Of a DNA stretch of 64,000 bases, positions 25,549 to 37,700 are shown one piece after another. This DNA comes from Chrysomallon squamiferum. Its lineage: Eukaryota > Mollusca > Gastropoda > Neomphalida > Peltospiridae. The stretch lies in contig CM022666.1 in assembly GCA_012295275.1 (NCBI GenBank), positions 11,133,077 to 11,197,076 on the forward strand, written 5' to 3'. Positions within the stretch are counted from its first letter, which is position 1; every line of letters starts with the position of its first letter. The translations under genes were made by a program, and so were the position numbers. Under the pieces are notes generated by a model. That model was not told the DNA's origin, searched no databases, and saw only the letters and a program-made list of their open reading frames with translations.

Positions 25549-28500
25549 CAGACAGACAGAATATACTTCTAAGACTAAAGTTTAAGGATAAAACAGTAGT
25601 AAAATTTACCTGTTGTGAAGCTACATCGTTACTTCTTTCCAGTTGTCCTTCCAACTGAGTAATTTTAGTTTTCAGTGAGAATTCTGTGTCTCCCTGCAAC
25701 TGTCGTCTACGGCCCAGCTGAGACTGATACGTCTGGGACTGCTGCTACAGCAAATAAAATAACAATTATTAACACACACGTTACTGTTTGTCACAGAACA
25801 CTACACGATTCATTCTGCCTGAAACATTAACTGTTCATATAAATTATATAAATATACACATTTATCAAAAATATGTGTAATGTTAACATTTGTTTTTCAA
25901 GCAAAACACTGAAGAACTAATGCTCCTTTTTTTAATATTGGTATAAAATATGTCATATATCAATTTGCACATTTTTCAAACAACACACACACACACATGC
26001 ACACACCTGTATAAATATTCAGGCTTATGTAAATGAATACATGTACACAAATCACTCATTTATTTATCACACAATGTATACCTGTATAAAATCACAATGT
26101 ATACCTGTTCACAATGTATACCTGTATAAAATCACAATGTATACCTGTTCAAAATGACACACTGTATACCTGTATAAAATCACACTGTATACCTGTTCAA
26201 AATGACACACTGTATACCTGTATAAAATCACATTTGTCTTCAAGTGCTTTCTTCTGAGACCGCAGACATTCTATTTCCTTCTTCATCATTTTCCTCTGCT
26301 GCTCCCAGTCCCTAGATTTCTGCTGATACTCCTAAACAACAATGTATCTCACTGTGTTACATCTACTACTACAATTACTACACCTTAAACAAATTTAATG
26401 TGTTTTACAACAACTATTAAAACAACACCAACATGATTCTCTTTACAATTGTTTATCATTAAATATTAAATTTTCTAGATGTATCATCATAATTAAATAG
26501 TCTAGAACAGTGATTCTGAATGTGGGGCACATGCTCAACAGGGGAGGAATTTGAAAGTTATATAATACGACCAGTCTTCCAGCTACAGTTTGTCTACATC
26601 TTATCATGTATCTAGCAAAACCTACTACCAGTTTGCCTAATTTTTAGCTTTGCTTAATTAAAGGAGTTCTACTTTATATTACAGTAATAACAATTTTACA
26701 CAAATCAGTTTGTTTTTATATCAGAGGAGGACATACACATTTTTTTAGATGTTGAGTTGGGGCATGGAGGAAAAAAGGTTGGGAACCACTTTTCTAGAAT
26801 TAATGAACACTAACTAAACTATTAAGTGTTATGGTATAAATAGAAATAAATGGCTAAAGACTGTTTACCATTAACTAGAATAGTAATTTTATTTTTGATG
26901 TGTCTACCATTATCTACAGAATTAAATTTTGTCAAATTTTCATCACTAAAATAGTAAATTTTCTAGATGTTGCTACAGAATTAAACGTTCTACGTCCAAC
27001 TACCTCAAGCTGCTCTTTCAGCTTGGTGATCTCTGACTTGCTTCCATTTATCTCTGACAACACATCTTCTTTAAGTCTGTGACTGTCCTTGGTCTGCTTT
27101 GAGTACTTCCTGTACAACTTCTCATATTCTTTTTTCATCTTCTGTACCTAAACATTACAATCTAACAACTCAGCAATGGTATTAAGTATCTTTGGTAAAC
27201 ATATTAATACTTATTCTGTAAACAGGTAAATAGCTTTAGAGTCTATAATTGACATTGTAGAATGTTTGACCGTACCCGATGCAATCATAAATTTAATTTT
27301 AACAACTGTACTTACTTAGTGATATTCTAACAAACACATCATTATAAGAAAATGTATTTAATAATAGAACCAAATTTACCTTTTAATGATTTTTATCATT
27401 TTTTATGAGAGGAATAAGCTTGAAGGTGGTTTGATATTTGGTAATATATTTGTTAATATATACAATCAAAATTTGTTCAGTTGTGTTTAAATAAATAATT
27501 AATTCATTTACCTCTGATCTTAGTTCTATAAGTTGACCTTCATACTCCTGAACTATTTCCTTCTGCACTTTGTTCATAGACTTCATCTGTTCATGAAGAT
27601 CTTCATTCTGTCATAATAACAATAATATTATTGACCACAACAACAACAATACATTTTCAATCAACAAAAATTAGAAAAAAAAAAAAAAAAAAAAAGCCAG
27701 ACAGACTTATACAATTGCTTCAGTTCAGTAAAGATGGGTTAATGATAATTATTATGTTTATTTTGAATAACTGTTTACTCAGACTGGATTCATAGGTGAT
27801 AGTGACACAGTTTGCAGTTGTAGTATTAGTGATGGTGACATAGGTAGTATTAGTTTAGTATTAATACTGGTATTAGTAATAGTAGTGGTGGTGGTAGTTA
27901 TAGAAATAATAACGGTGATACTGGTAGTAGTAGCTGTGGTAGTGGTAGTGATAGTAACAGTGAGCGTAGCTGTAGTGGTGATATTGGTAGTGACATTAGC
28001 AGTAGGTTAACAAAGTATGAAGAACACAACACAACCTCATATAATGTTATTAGTAATATTTGCAACAGATTAACAATGTACACCTTTAACAACATGTATA
28101 CAAAATAAACTGAGAGGAATTATCACCTCTTTATTTTTGAGTTGTAAAGTAGATGTGTTCAGTCGTAGTTCGTGGTCTCTCATTTCAAGTTTGGCTTGCA
28201 GAGCCTCCATGTCTCTATCCCATTCACGTTTTTTTGAACTCAGCATGATGTCAAGTTGTCTCATCAGTTCTTGTAGCTCTGCTTGACACGACTGAGTCAG
28301 AGGACCACTTGGTAATCTGATTACAAGTAAACAACACACGTTTCACTTTCAAAATGTGTTATTCAGTTAACTAAGTAAGCTGAATTAAATAAATGTAGAG
28401 CAATTAAAAACAATAAAAATAAAAGCAAATGTCATTATTCTTATAAAAAAAGTATTATTCTCTATAACTGCTTAATTTAGAAGATTAACATTAACAAGAT

Positions 28501-28679
28501 GTATGTGTGTTTGTATATATATATACACACAAATACATATACATAAATGATACATACATACATATACATATACATACATATACATGTTGATGTGTATAAT
28601 TATTACTGTATAGAACAGAAAGATGTACAAACTTTTTCTTCTTCTCAAGCTCAGCCCAAATATTTGTTAACTTTTCCAT
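18976..28679 (-). CDS. CEP63: CEP63/DEUP1-type centriole-duplication coiled-coil protein, complete, 17 coding exons, 729 aa
   Basis: Exons in transcript order: 28633-28679, 28127-28316, 27512-27607, 27004-27147, 26218-26331, 25610-25744, 24960-25079, 24416-24561, 23540-23626, 22889-23000, 22522-22584, 21592-21789, 21138-21293, 20522-20664, 19911-20071, 19561-19691, 18976-19122. All junctions are GT-AG and phases agree throughout, giving 2190 nt. Family signatures: CQAELQELMRQLDIM with an EW a few residues later (about residues 23-45), a QKS-DWE-Q block (about 162), GMKLKLSELTTEVHQR (about 436-451), ESLQVENRHL (about 491), and a C-terminal EEERMKEFEKLIDSRIEEMK block like the conserved CEP63 tail. 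Almost all of it is predicted coiled coil. CEP63 (about 700 aa in vertebrates) works with CEP152 at mother centrioles to recruit PLK4. DEUP1 is its paralogue in multiciliated cells, and an invertebrate would be expected to carry one ancestral gene. The start ATG (28679) is the first in the exon and follows an acceptor. Confidence 0.92.
19129..19334. repeat. (AAAT)n repeat in the last CEP63 intron
   Basis: About 200 bp of AAAT units with a few variants (AAAC, ATTT), starting within 10 bp of the acceptor of the final coding exon. It replaces most of the usual polypyrimidine context. The acceptor itself still reads TTTAATTTTTCAG on the minus strand. Confidence 0.9.
21960..22012. repeat. (AAAT)n repeat
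   Basis: About 13 AAAT units in the intron between coding exons 11 and 12 of the CEP63 gene. Similar shorter tracts flank it (21915-21950). Confidence 0.9.
24562..24720 (-). repeat. Partial duplicates of the 5' edge of CEP63 exon 8 in the preceding intron
   Basis: The exon edge reads on the plus strand CTGTAACCTTGGTAACAAAG. The intron repeats it as TTGTAGCCTTGGTAACAATG near 24662-24682. The following AAGTAAAGTTATGTTAAT (about 24573) has a second copy, AAGTAAAACTATGTTAAT, near 24622. Words from inside the exon (CTCTCTAGAGAACTC) reappear near 24700 as CTCTCTAGAAAACTC. The intronic copies carry decoy acceptor sequences (TTACCAAG on the minus strand). Confidence 0.6.
25437..25545. repeat. (GT)n and (GA)n microsatellites in a CEP63 intron
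   Basis: A short (GT)n (25437-25455) is followed by a pure (GA)n of about 75 bp (25471-25545), roughly 65 bp from the donor of coding exon 6. This produces a long Ser-Leu open frame that is an artefact. Confidence 0.95.
26076..26220 (-). repeat. Seven tandem copies of the CEP63 exon 5 splice-donor segment
   Basis: GTATACCTG (minus strand CAGGTATAC, an exon|intron donor) occurs at about 26076, 26099, 26116, 26139, 26163, 26187 and 26211. Spacings are about 17 or 23-24 bp. Several copies also include the adjoining exon bases TATAAAATCACA. The copy nearest the exon (26211) is the natural donor after the codons for DFIQ. The others lie in the intron as decoys. Using the next donor would run in frame into TGA. 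Confidence 0.8.
26508..26791. mobile_element. Short non-autonomous hAT-like DNA element, 284 bp
   Basis: It begins CAGTGATTCTGAA and ends GGGAACCACTT, an imperfect terminal inverted repeat typical of hAT elements (CAGNGGTTCT type). It is flanked by near-identical 8-bp duplications, GTCTAGAA (26500-26507) and TTCTAGAA (26792-26799). It has no coding capacity. It sits in the intron between CEP63 coding exons 4 and 5. Confidence 0.65.
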
Positions 28680-29261
28680 TATGATACTTTACAGAAATCA
28701 ATACTGAAAAATAATAATAAAAATAAAAATACTACTGAATTAATATTTTCTCAGTGAGCTAATAAAACTATTTTATTATTGTAATGATAATGTGAGAAAC
28801 TAAATAAGAAGACATTTCTAGCCTACTGTTTTAATAATCAAAATCTATCACTACCTGACAACACCAATATTTGTTATTAAGAAATAACTGAACAATATCA
28901 AGATATAAATGATAACGCAATGAAATTATGACTATGAAAATTATTGTCAAACTAACAACTGGCATTATTACAACAGTGTTAGTTCTTGCACTTTGAAGTG
29001 ACTTCAGAAGTTTGGTCTAAAAATTTTAGTTTCTAAATAATTATAGCGCTATTAGTATTATTATTAGCCTGTTGTTATTATGAAATATAAACCATTACCT
29101 ATAAAACATGGGCGTAGCTGCAATAAACACATCTTGCAATTTAAAAAGACAATTAAAGTAATAAGTGTGAAACTGCAAAACACTGTAACAAACAATATAA
29201 TTAATACTAAATCATTGATGTCAAAGAGACTAATCAGAAACTTGGAATTTGACAAGTTCTT

Positions 29262-29272
29262 ACCTGTCTAAA
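29262..29272 (-). other. CEP63: Donor of a probable non-coding first exon of the CEP63-like gene
   Basis: On the minus strand GACAG|GTAAGAAC gives a consensus donor (bases 29263-29262). It lies upstream of the acceptor CTGTAAAG that precedes the start codon by seven bases. A leader exon from about 29264 towards 29700 would connect the start codon exon to the shared promoter region. Its 5' end is not defined. Confidence 0.4.
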
Positions 29273-29741
29273 CATGCACAAAACTGAACGAATGAAGAAA
29301 ATTAACTAATAAATTGTCATATTTCAGGTGTAAATGTATATCAAAAAATATATAAATTAAGAACAAATAAATTTATACACAAACAATTATTTTTTAAATG
29401 TGAATTTTTGTAAATATAAATATTGAACATCAACTGTTTATCAACTGATATTTCACATTTCTACTCGCGTGCTTAGAAATACGTTATAATAAACGAACGA
29501 GTAGTAACCAGTGTATTACGTTTGTAATCTCCCTTTATTTTGTTGCTAATTTTAATTTCCAATGTTGTGGAGCTTAAAAGAAAATGAAGTCTTTTTAATT
29601 CTTATTTTAGACATAGAGGCGTTATTGAATAAACCCAAACATGTTTGAAAACTTACTGTCGTAAAGTAATCATGACTATGTATCAAACGTTTTAAAAAAT
29701 AGATCAGTCAAACACAATCTTGTCAAGCTCGAGACTTAACT

Positions 29742-29749
29742 CCGGAAGT
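29742..29749. promoter_or_regulatory. ETS-type motif in the CEP63-COMMD2 bidirectional promoter
   Basis: CCGGAAGT lies 42 bp upstream of the COMMD2 start codon, between two head-to-head genes. This motif is common in animal bidirectional housekeeping promoters. The surrounding stretch (29700-29790) is slightly GC-richer than its neighbours. Confidence 0.45.
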
Positions 29750-29790
29750 ATTGACACTGGGGGGTGGATCCATATTTTTTAAAGAAGAAA

Positions 29791-32700
29791 ATGTTGCTAG
29801 TGTTAGATGACAAACACAAAACACATTTGGAATTTCTTAACAGTGTCAGCAGTGATGGTACTTTTTAACAATATTTTAATAGTTTTCTTTTGAATTTGTT
29901 TCAGACGACAAAACTAGTAATTATAAATATAATTAAAATGATATTTCAGTAACTGAGTAAGTAATCCCACGACCAGGACTGCAAATCAGAGCAAACAATA
30001 TTAAATATAACATTATCAACATATGTCGATACTGTTTAATATAACCAACAATTAACAACGATTAATAATATGTTCATAAAATTACGCTGTACATTGATAT
30101 ATCCAAATACGGATTATAAATTTAATTCAGTGACAGGCTTGGTCAACACTTTCGACTTTGTACCGGGAATTTTTCTTGGCGCTCACCCAAAAAGCAGCAA
30201 ACGTCCGACACCCACTTATCCAAAATTAATGGATTGAAAGGAATCATATAAAATTAGATGTTTTAAACAAATAAAATGTCACATCTATTCAGTATTGATC
30301 TATTTTGTGTTCAGTGTACAAATACCAGAACATTTCAGTAATTGTATAATAAAAATAAAAATCTCGGTCATTGAGCAACCAATTCAAATAATTTAGAAAG
30401 TGTCATTTGCAATTGTTTTCAAAGTATAATCATAACTGGAACATATACCTTTTTAAATACATATGTACATACTATTAAAAACATTTTTGGGGCCTCCAAG
30501 GAAATTTCTCAGTATGCCAGGTCAGTTTGTTACTGATTAAATATGTTGCACAATAAAAGCTGTCGAAACTTTTTGGATAACATTTTAAAATTGTAATAAA
30601 AACAAAACCCACAGATTGTCATAAATATATTTAATTTTTTTTTTTTTAAATATATATTTTTTTATTATTTGAAATGTAAAATCTTTAATTAATTTGAAAG
30701 AACTGATGTCAAAAGAAGGACATGGCTTTCAAGATACAATATTGACTAGACATTTTGTTGTCAAAAATATGGTGTGATTGATAGGTTAACTGTCTAAGAT
30801 CAGATTATCAGACATCAAAGTAATTAATGATTTTTAGAAAACAGCTATTCACAGTAAAATGTGTTTTCCGTTTATTCATTGTAGTTTTCATCATTGTTTT
30901 AAGTACATTTAGCTAATAGAATTACTGAAAAGTTTTAAATGCTAGAATCAAATATACCTGGAGTAAAATGGACATCATATTTAATTATTTTACATCTGGA
31001 TATAGACCAGATACACTGTTCTAATAGAATTACAGAAATATTTTGAGTAAAATTAACATTTTATTTGTTTTGTTTTTCTTCTGGAAACAGATTGGGACTG
31101 GGACTGAAATAAAAATATGAATTTTACTGACAGATCTACAATTTATTGTTAAAGCAAACATTTTATAAAATTACTTTAGTATTAACTGGTTTAGAAATGA
31201 ACTGATATAAACTGATCTTCCATGACACAAAGATAACAAAGACTATTTATCATTAGCTCTTAAACTTTAAGAAAAAATAGAGGTTGATTTACTATCATCA
31301 GAAATAAATTATGTAATGTTTTTGTTTTTGATTTGTACAGTTGTTCAAGAATTCTGCAGAATAAGCTTGGAGTTTATTCGTAAGGGAGTTAACCCTAAAG
31401 TTTATCAAAAAGCATCGCGTAAGTAATACTTAACTGAAGATTTGTATGAGAAAATATAGCAAGTTCATTGTAATTTGAAAACATGTTTTGACATTAATAT
31501 TAATAATGGCGAAAAATAAAATATTTTGAATTCACATTTAACAAAAATTAATACAATCAAATAAAAATATTCCTTTTAATTTTCTGTCTAACTAAATGAA
31601 ACAAATCATTTATTTTCAGAAAAACTGGATGTTGCCACAGAAACAGTTCAGCATGGAGTTGAAGGCTTGATGTATCTTTTAACTGAAAGTTCTAAACTTC
31701 TGGTACTGAAACATAGCTTTATATTTATATATTTTTACATACTACATAAACATATTAGCATAAGCTAGGGAAATTTGAAAAGGAATTTTTATTCCATATT
31801 GTCATTTTGTTTTGATGTTAATATTTTATCATTATTTTTGTTTGGAAACAAACTAATGATAAAATGTTATGATAAAAGAATGTACATAGAATTAATTATA
31901 CAAGCTAAGATGATCTCATTATCTAGGATGTCAAACTTTGATGCAAAAATATACATATTATCCCCAAAAATATATTTAGGATACATTTGGTCTCTATATT
32001 TTTTTCAAAATTTAAAATATTTTTTATTCTGTAATTAAATAATAAAATGATTTAAAAAATTCCAGTAGCCCAAGCCATTAGCCTTTATATTAATTTTATT
32101 AAATTTTTTAAAAAATATTATTTTTACACCCAAGTTATCATTTATTATTCAGAATGACTTGTCACTGTTTATAATAAAGTATGACACATTTAAATGTTGC
32201 CATTTTTTCCCTTCACAACTGGAATCATGATGCCTCAACTAGAGAAAAATGGCAGAGCCCTGATATTTTTGAAAATAATGTTTTTGTTATTAAAATTATT
32301 ACTATTTAAGCATGGATAGTAATAATAATTTAAAAAATAACAATAATCATAATTAAAAAAAATAAATTGGAAGTGAGTGGAATATAATTTGACTTTTTCT
32401 ATAGAAGTAAATTTTAAGGCTCTGTTGGTTGATTATTCATTTTTAATACAATTAAATAAAATGTATGGTTCTTTTTTTACAGTTGAATGAAGTTGATTTT
32501 CAGGACTCGATTTTAAGTTTAGAGTTTGATGAAAGTGTTAGAAAAACTCTGCTGGAGATGTATCTTGAGAACAGACGTGAAATTAGGGCCATTCTTAATG
32601 AACTGGCAATGGATTTACCACATTACCACAATTTAGAATGGCGATTTGATGTCCAGGTAGGTTTAATATATTACGATTTCATTTAATTTTATCTGCCATG

Positions 32701-33460
32701 AAAAGATATTAATAATCTGCTGCAGTCAGCAATGATAATAATTCAAGTTTTGTAATTTGAAAATGTTTTCATTCTGTTTATTTTTTGCCAAAATGTACTC
32801 TAAAATGTGAAATTTTCATAAATTCTTCATGTTAAGTGATAAAAAAACCCTTCTTGTGTTCATATTTTTAACAGTGGCCCATGTAGGTCATTTGTTTTTA
32901 GCATCAGAAATTCTTGTTTATAAAGTTTATACCAGTTTTAATTAATTAATTCTGAGTGTTAATTAATACATTTTATTTTGTTTTTATTAATTTTACATCA
33001 CTTTCAGCACATATCATTTTATAGTTTAATTTGTGTTAATTGATTACATAAAGTTTAAATTTATGTTATCTCAGTTTTATGGAATTACATCAATTTAATT
33101 TAATCTAATATCAATTATTTAACTATAAATGTTTTAAATTACATTAATTTCAAATAATTTAATTTCAGCCTTAGAATTACATGAATTTCACAAATATTAT
33201 TTCAGTTTTATCTGGTTTTATTTCAATTTCAAATTTTTATTTTCATTTTAATTTAATTTCAGCTTGGAAGTAGATCACTAAGACGACAGATAACTCCACA
33301 GATTTTGTTCAAGTTACACACAGAAGACTCAGGAAATGTAGAAACTCATGTGTTACAAACTGATCCAGTCAATTTACTTCATATGACAAAAGTTTTGGAT
33401 GACGCCCTACAAGAAATGAAATCTGCTTATTGCAGACGGATTGTGCGAAATATTAAATAA
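29791..33460 (+). CDS. COMMD2: COMM domain-containing protein 2, complete, five exons, 199 aa
   Basis: Exons: 29791-29857, 31341-31418, 31620-31702, 32483-32656, 33263-33460. Junctions are GT-AG and phase-consistent. The total of 600 nt gives 199 aa, the length of human COMMD2. Recognisable family segments: start MLLVLDDKHKTHLEFL, ETVQHGVEGLMYLLTESSKL (about residues 57-76), DFQDSILSL, YHNLEWRFDVQLGSRSLRR at the start of the COMM domain (about residue 120 onward), LQTDPVNLL, and the C-terminal CRRIVRNIK. COMMD proteins assemble into a hetero-decameric ring within the Commander complex (with CCDC22/CCDC93 and Retriever). That complex recycles endosomal membrane cargo, and some members also modulate NF-kB and cullin ligases. 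All five exons are intact, so the gene is probably functional. AATAAA overlaps the stop codon region (about 33455). Confidence 0.95.
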
Positions 33461-34764
33461 AATATTTAAATTCATGAAACCAGGGGTAATACTTTATTAC
33501 ACACATTCTCTTAATAGTAAAACAGCACTGGTATATCCAGACATGTTATCAAGTTGGTAAAAACAGTTGTGAAGATTTATTAAGTATGTGTTGTGCTGTT
33601 GTAAAGCAGATAAACAGCTCTGTCAAAAATACTAGGTATGTTTTTTTTAATTTTCTTAATATAACCAGTTCAAATAGATATAAAACAGAAGATTCATCAG
33701 TTTTCTAAAAGACACAATTCATTGCTCACAAGTAGTTTACATCAAGCAGTATTATGACATAACATACAATTTTATTTCCATTAAATATATTTTAGCATTA
33801 TTGGAATGGCATTTTTTTTTCTCCAGAATTTTCATCACCAAAAATCTGATGGTTGTAGTGTTTGATGTTAAAATGCTAATTAAAACAATGTATCCTTAGT
33901 TGTGGTAAAGTAAAATTCAAAAAGAAAATTGTAGAATTATGTTAATTAAATGAAAATTTAAAAACAATACAGAATTTTTCAGCTGTTTTTTTTTTTTTTT
34001 TTTTTGAAAGCAATTGACAAGACTTCCCTATAGAAGCAAGTTTATTAAAAAAAACATGTTTCAACAATTCACATATTGGTCATAAATGAAAATCATGAAT
34101 TCATTAATTATTAAACAGCAATTTTATTTTTATTTTTTAATATGAAAGAACTTTATATCCTACACCTTTTCTATTAGTGTTGTTACATGTAAGAGAGTGT
34201 AACTTTACTACTTATGTTTTTTTTAAACTATGGCAATGAACAAGGACTTAAGTACAAGTCACAAAGCTTTACATTAATATGCCGTTTTCAATTCAGAAGT
34301 CAGTAATTAAAAATGATTTTCAAACTGAGCTCTAATCTATTGGGAAAACTTTCATTTTCTGGTCTCAGAAAATTAAAAATGATAAATACTGATATTTAAG
34401 CTTTTTGATCAAAAGCTTTATTAATTTATATATATATAAAACCTAAAATAAAATTAAAAAAGTAATGGTAAAACAATAATAATAATGATCATAAAATTTA
34501 TTCAAATGATTAAAAAAAACATCAATTCATTCATCAAAAACAATAAAAACTGTCTTTTTGTGTGAAATTGAACACTGATGAAACATTCAACAACTAACAG
34601 GAACTTTCTTTACTTTGTTTTTCTTTTACATTTAAAAATGTCATCCACCAAAGCTTGGCTTAGCAGATTTATGTTTGGCAAGTGATATCTATTTGTGTCT
34701 TAACAGAGTGTTGTATTGTAGGTGTTTATTGTCAACTGTTACAATTTTGTTTTGTGCTGTCTTG
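33461..34764. other. Convergent intergenic region, COMMD2 and PIN4 3' ends
   Basis: This lies between two converging genes and should hold both 3' UTRs. It has T/A homopolymer runs (33986-34005) and no coding signal. A poly(T) tract here reads as poly(A) on the minus strand, but no element boundary was seen. Confidence 0.6.
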
Positions 34765-37700
34765 TTATTTCTTTCCTTCCACCATTATAACATGATAACC
34801 AAACTTTGTTTTCACTGGTGGGTCAGTGTAATTGGGTTTATCAGTTGTACTAGTGGGAAGAGCAAATGCTGCATCTTGAAATGGTCCAACCATGCTTCCA
34901 CGGGTCATCCATCCTAGGTCACCCTGAAATGGATCAAAGTTCAACATGAATAAATTAAAGGCAGTTCTGAACATACCACAATATACAGAAATCATGAAAT
35001 ATAAATATTTATGTTCAAACTGTGCATGTGTGTGCATACATCCTCCAACAGAAAAAGCATTTGAAATAGGGACATAAATGCTAAGATAATAATCATAATT
35101 AATTAATTGCATTCACTGTTTATAATAAAATAACTAAATATTGTAAATGACAGAATTTTTAAACAATGAGAACCTTATTTTTTTAACCTGGGTACAAAGA
35201 AATCACTTTCTAAAACAGCATACTTCCTCTTTAACAAAAAAAAAGAGAAAAAAAGAAGGAAAGACAACAATAGCAATATAACACTAACAACTGATGACCA
35301 TTTAATAACAAACAGAAAATTACAAATTCTTATGTGTCTCATACAGAACATAATCACATTTTGTAAAAAGACACTTGACCTTTTAAAACTAATTTCCAGT
35401 ACTATCAAACAACAAAACACTAATTCTAATATAAAAAGCTTGAATATAGACCCACAACCTATTCTAATGAACCTGAACCCCTGGCCTATGAAAAGAAGTA
35501 GACAATCCACTGGCCTTAGAATAACTGGACATTTTAAATTACACACACCTGACAGTTTCCTGTTGGAATATAATACACGTCATTAAAATATAGCTAATAA
35601 ATCTACAGCTAATAAAGTTAAATATGTGATTATGTTCTGTTTTCCCACTTAAAAAAAAAAAAAAAAAAAAAATTCTTAGCAACATATACACATATACACT
35701 CATGGGCCCAAAAACCAGACAATGGAAAAGTGGGGTTTGATTTCACATCTGAAAACTACCAATAAACTCAGCAATATACAATCTGGCCATCTTAGAAATC
35801 ACCTCTTAGTATACACTGCAGAACTGGTTGCCTATATCAGGGCTGTTTTGGGTCATTCAACAATAACAAACCGACTGTCATATTCTCCAACAGCCTTAAC
35901 TCTGTAAATCAATCTAATTTGGACATTCCACCAGACCAGACCTATTCAGTAACATCTTCACAAATAAATATTACATAGTATATAACAACAAACAAATTAA
36001 TCATTGAGTACAAGTTGGTATTATAGGAAATGAACTTGCTGATCACTATGCCTAAGAATAACTTAATATCATAGACAAAGATATCTGTACTGACATACAC
36101 TCAGGGAACACATAAAATTGCACCCAAATAATGGCATAATGAATAGAATAACACCAAAAACATCTGGTTCTTTAATATTAAGCCACTTAACCAAACCACC
36201 AAAATCACACTTAGTAAAAAATTACATAACAACAATCTTACCAAACTTGGAATTAGTTATTTCACCAATCTAAACACAACCCAATTTAATACAAAATAGA
36301 TTTTCTGTCTGAATTATGCCAATGACTGTCTAATGTTAGATGACACATTCAATAAATTAAAAAATGAATTACCCCTAAAAATATCTTGGCACTGACAATG
36401 AAAAACAGAGACAATCCTTGCTGCTGTGACAACTTACATCATCAGCACAAAATACAAACTTTGATTCAGACAAATAAACAGTCACAAATGATTAATTAAA
36501 TAGATGCAAAAACATAAGATAAAATAAAACAATCACATACAATTTCAAAAAATAAAAATAAAACGATTTCAACATAACAAACAAAACAATAATGCAAAAC
36601 AAGTAAATTAATTAAACAACAAAAAGGACAAACTGCACGAGAACAACACACTCTTGTGTCTTGTCAGGCACAACAAGAACCCTTCTTTTCCCTCTGCCAA
36701 CTCTTTTCTGCAACAGACACACCACCTGGCTTTGTCAGAGAGTGTGACTGCTGCAAGGGTGCTTCACAACAGATTGCTCTGATTAGCACATTCTTTTTCA
36801 TTTACTCAATCATGTAATTAGGTGAAAGCAAAACGTGATAGCCAGTGGTCATGTGGGGAACCAATGTTAGTAAATGGCATTTTCTTTATGTAAGAGTTTG
36901 GTAAGCCACTGTCTTTTCTTTCTTTGATGCAGATTACTATTTTTATATTAGCTCCCCGAATGACATTAGCTCGTATCGTCATTAGAAACAGATAATTAAA
37001 TTTTTATTTTACAGGTAGCTGTATTGTGTATTAGTATTATTTTTACCATAATTAAATAGTTAATATACCTTAACTCGTTGTGATTATTTCTGTAGAGGAA
37101 AGACAGTGGTCCTGTGACAGAAGTCTGCTTCCCATTTCTTGTGTGTGGGAAGATGCATACAAAACAACTCTCACTGCTGATTACTAAAAAGTACTTGACT
37201 CAGGAGACTGTCTACTTTTAAAAATTATTTGTTACCTGGAAGGTAAGTGATGGAACCCTTTCATGTCTGTGTTGTTTTATGTATGCTGATAATGGGGATT
37301 TAAACACTTATGGTAGTGAGTGTCAAATGTTGAGTAAATTAATGTCACCAAAATTCATACTGAAATGAACGATAAACACCATGTGTAATCTCTGATTAAT
37401 TATCTTCTACATCTCTTCTATATGGTTACAGCACAAAGCAGATGCCCTGCTTCTGAGCCAAGGAGAGGTTTCTCAAGCACGTAAATTTGCCTGACACGAT
37501 ATAGTTTGAAAATGATAAAATAGAGAAAGCGCTCTTATATATGTTTTTACAACTGTACACAAGGAAGGATAGGTTCAAAATACATGGTTTAAATTAACCA
37601 ATCGTTGTGAAATATCGAATGTTCTAGAATGTTGGTGAATTTCCACTATGTGAAAATTTAGGTGAAAGGTTAAGTTGAAAGTTCATAATTATTTCATAAT

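Noticed and set aside
34675-35112. Open frames overlapping the last PIN4 exon on both strands
   Set aside because: The plus-strand frame is a shadow. The minus-strand frame is the true PIN4 exon only from 34923 down to 34765; the rest is intron.
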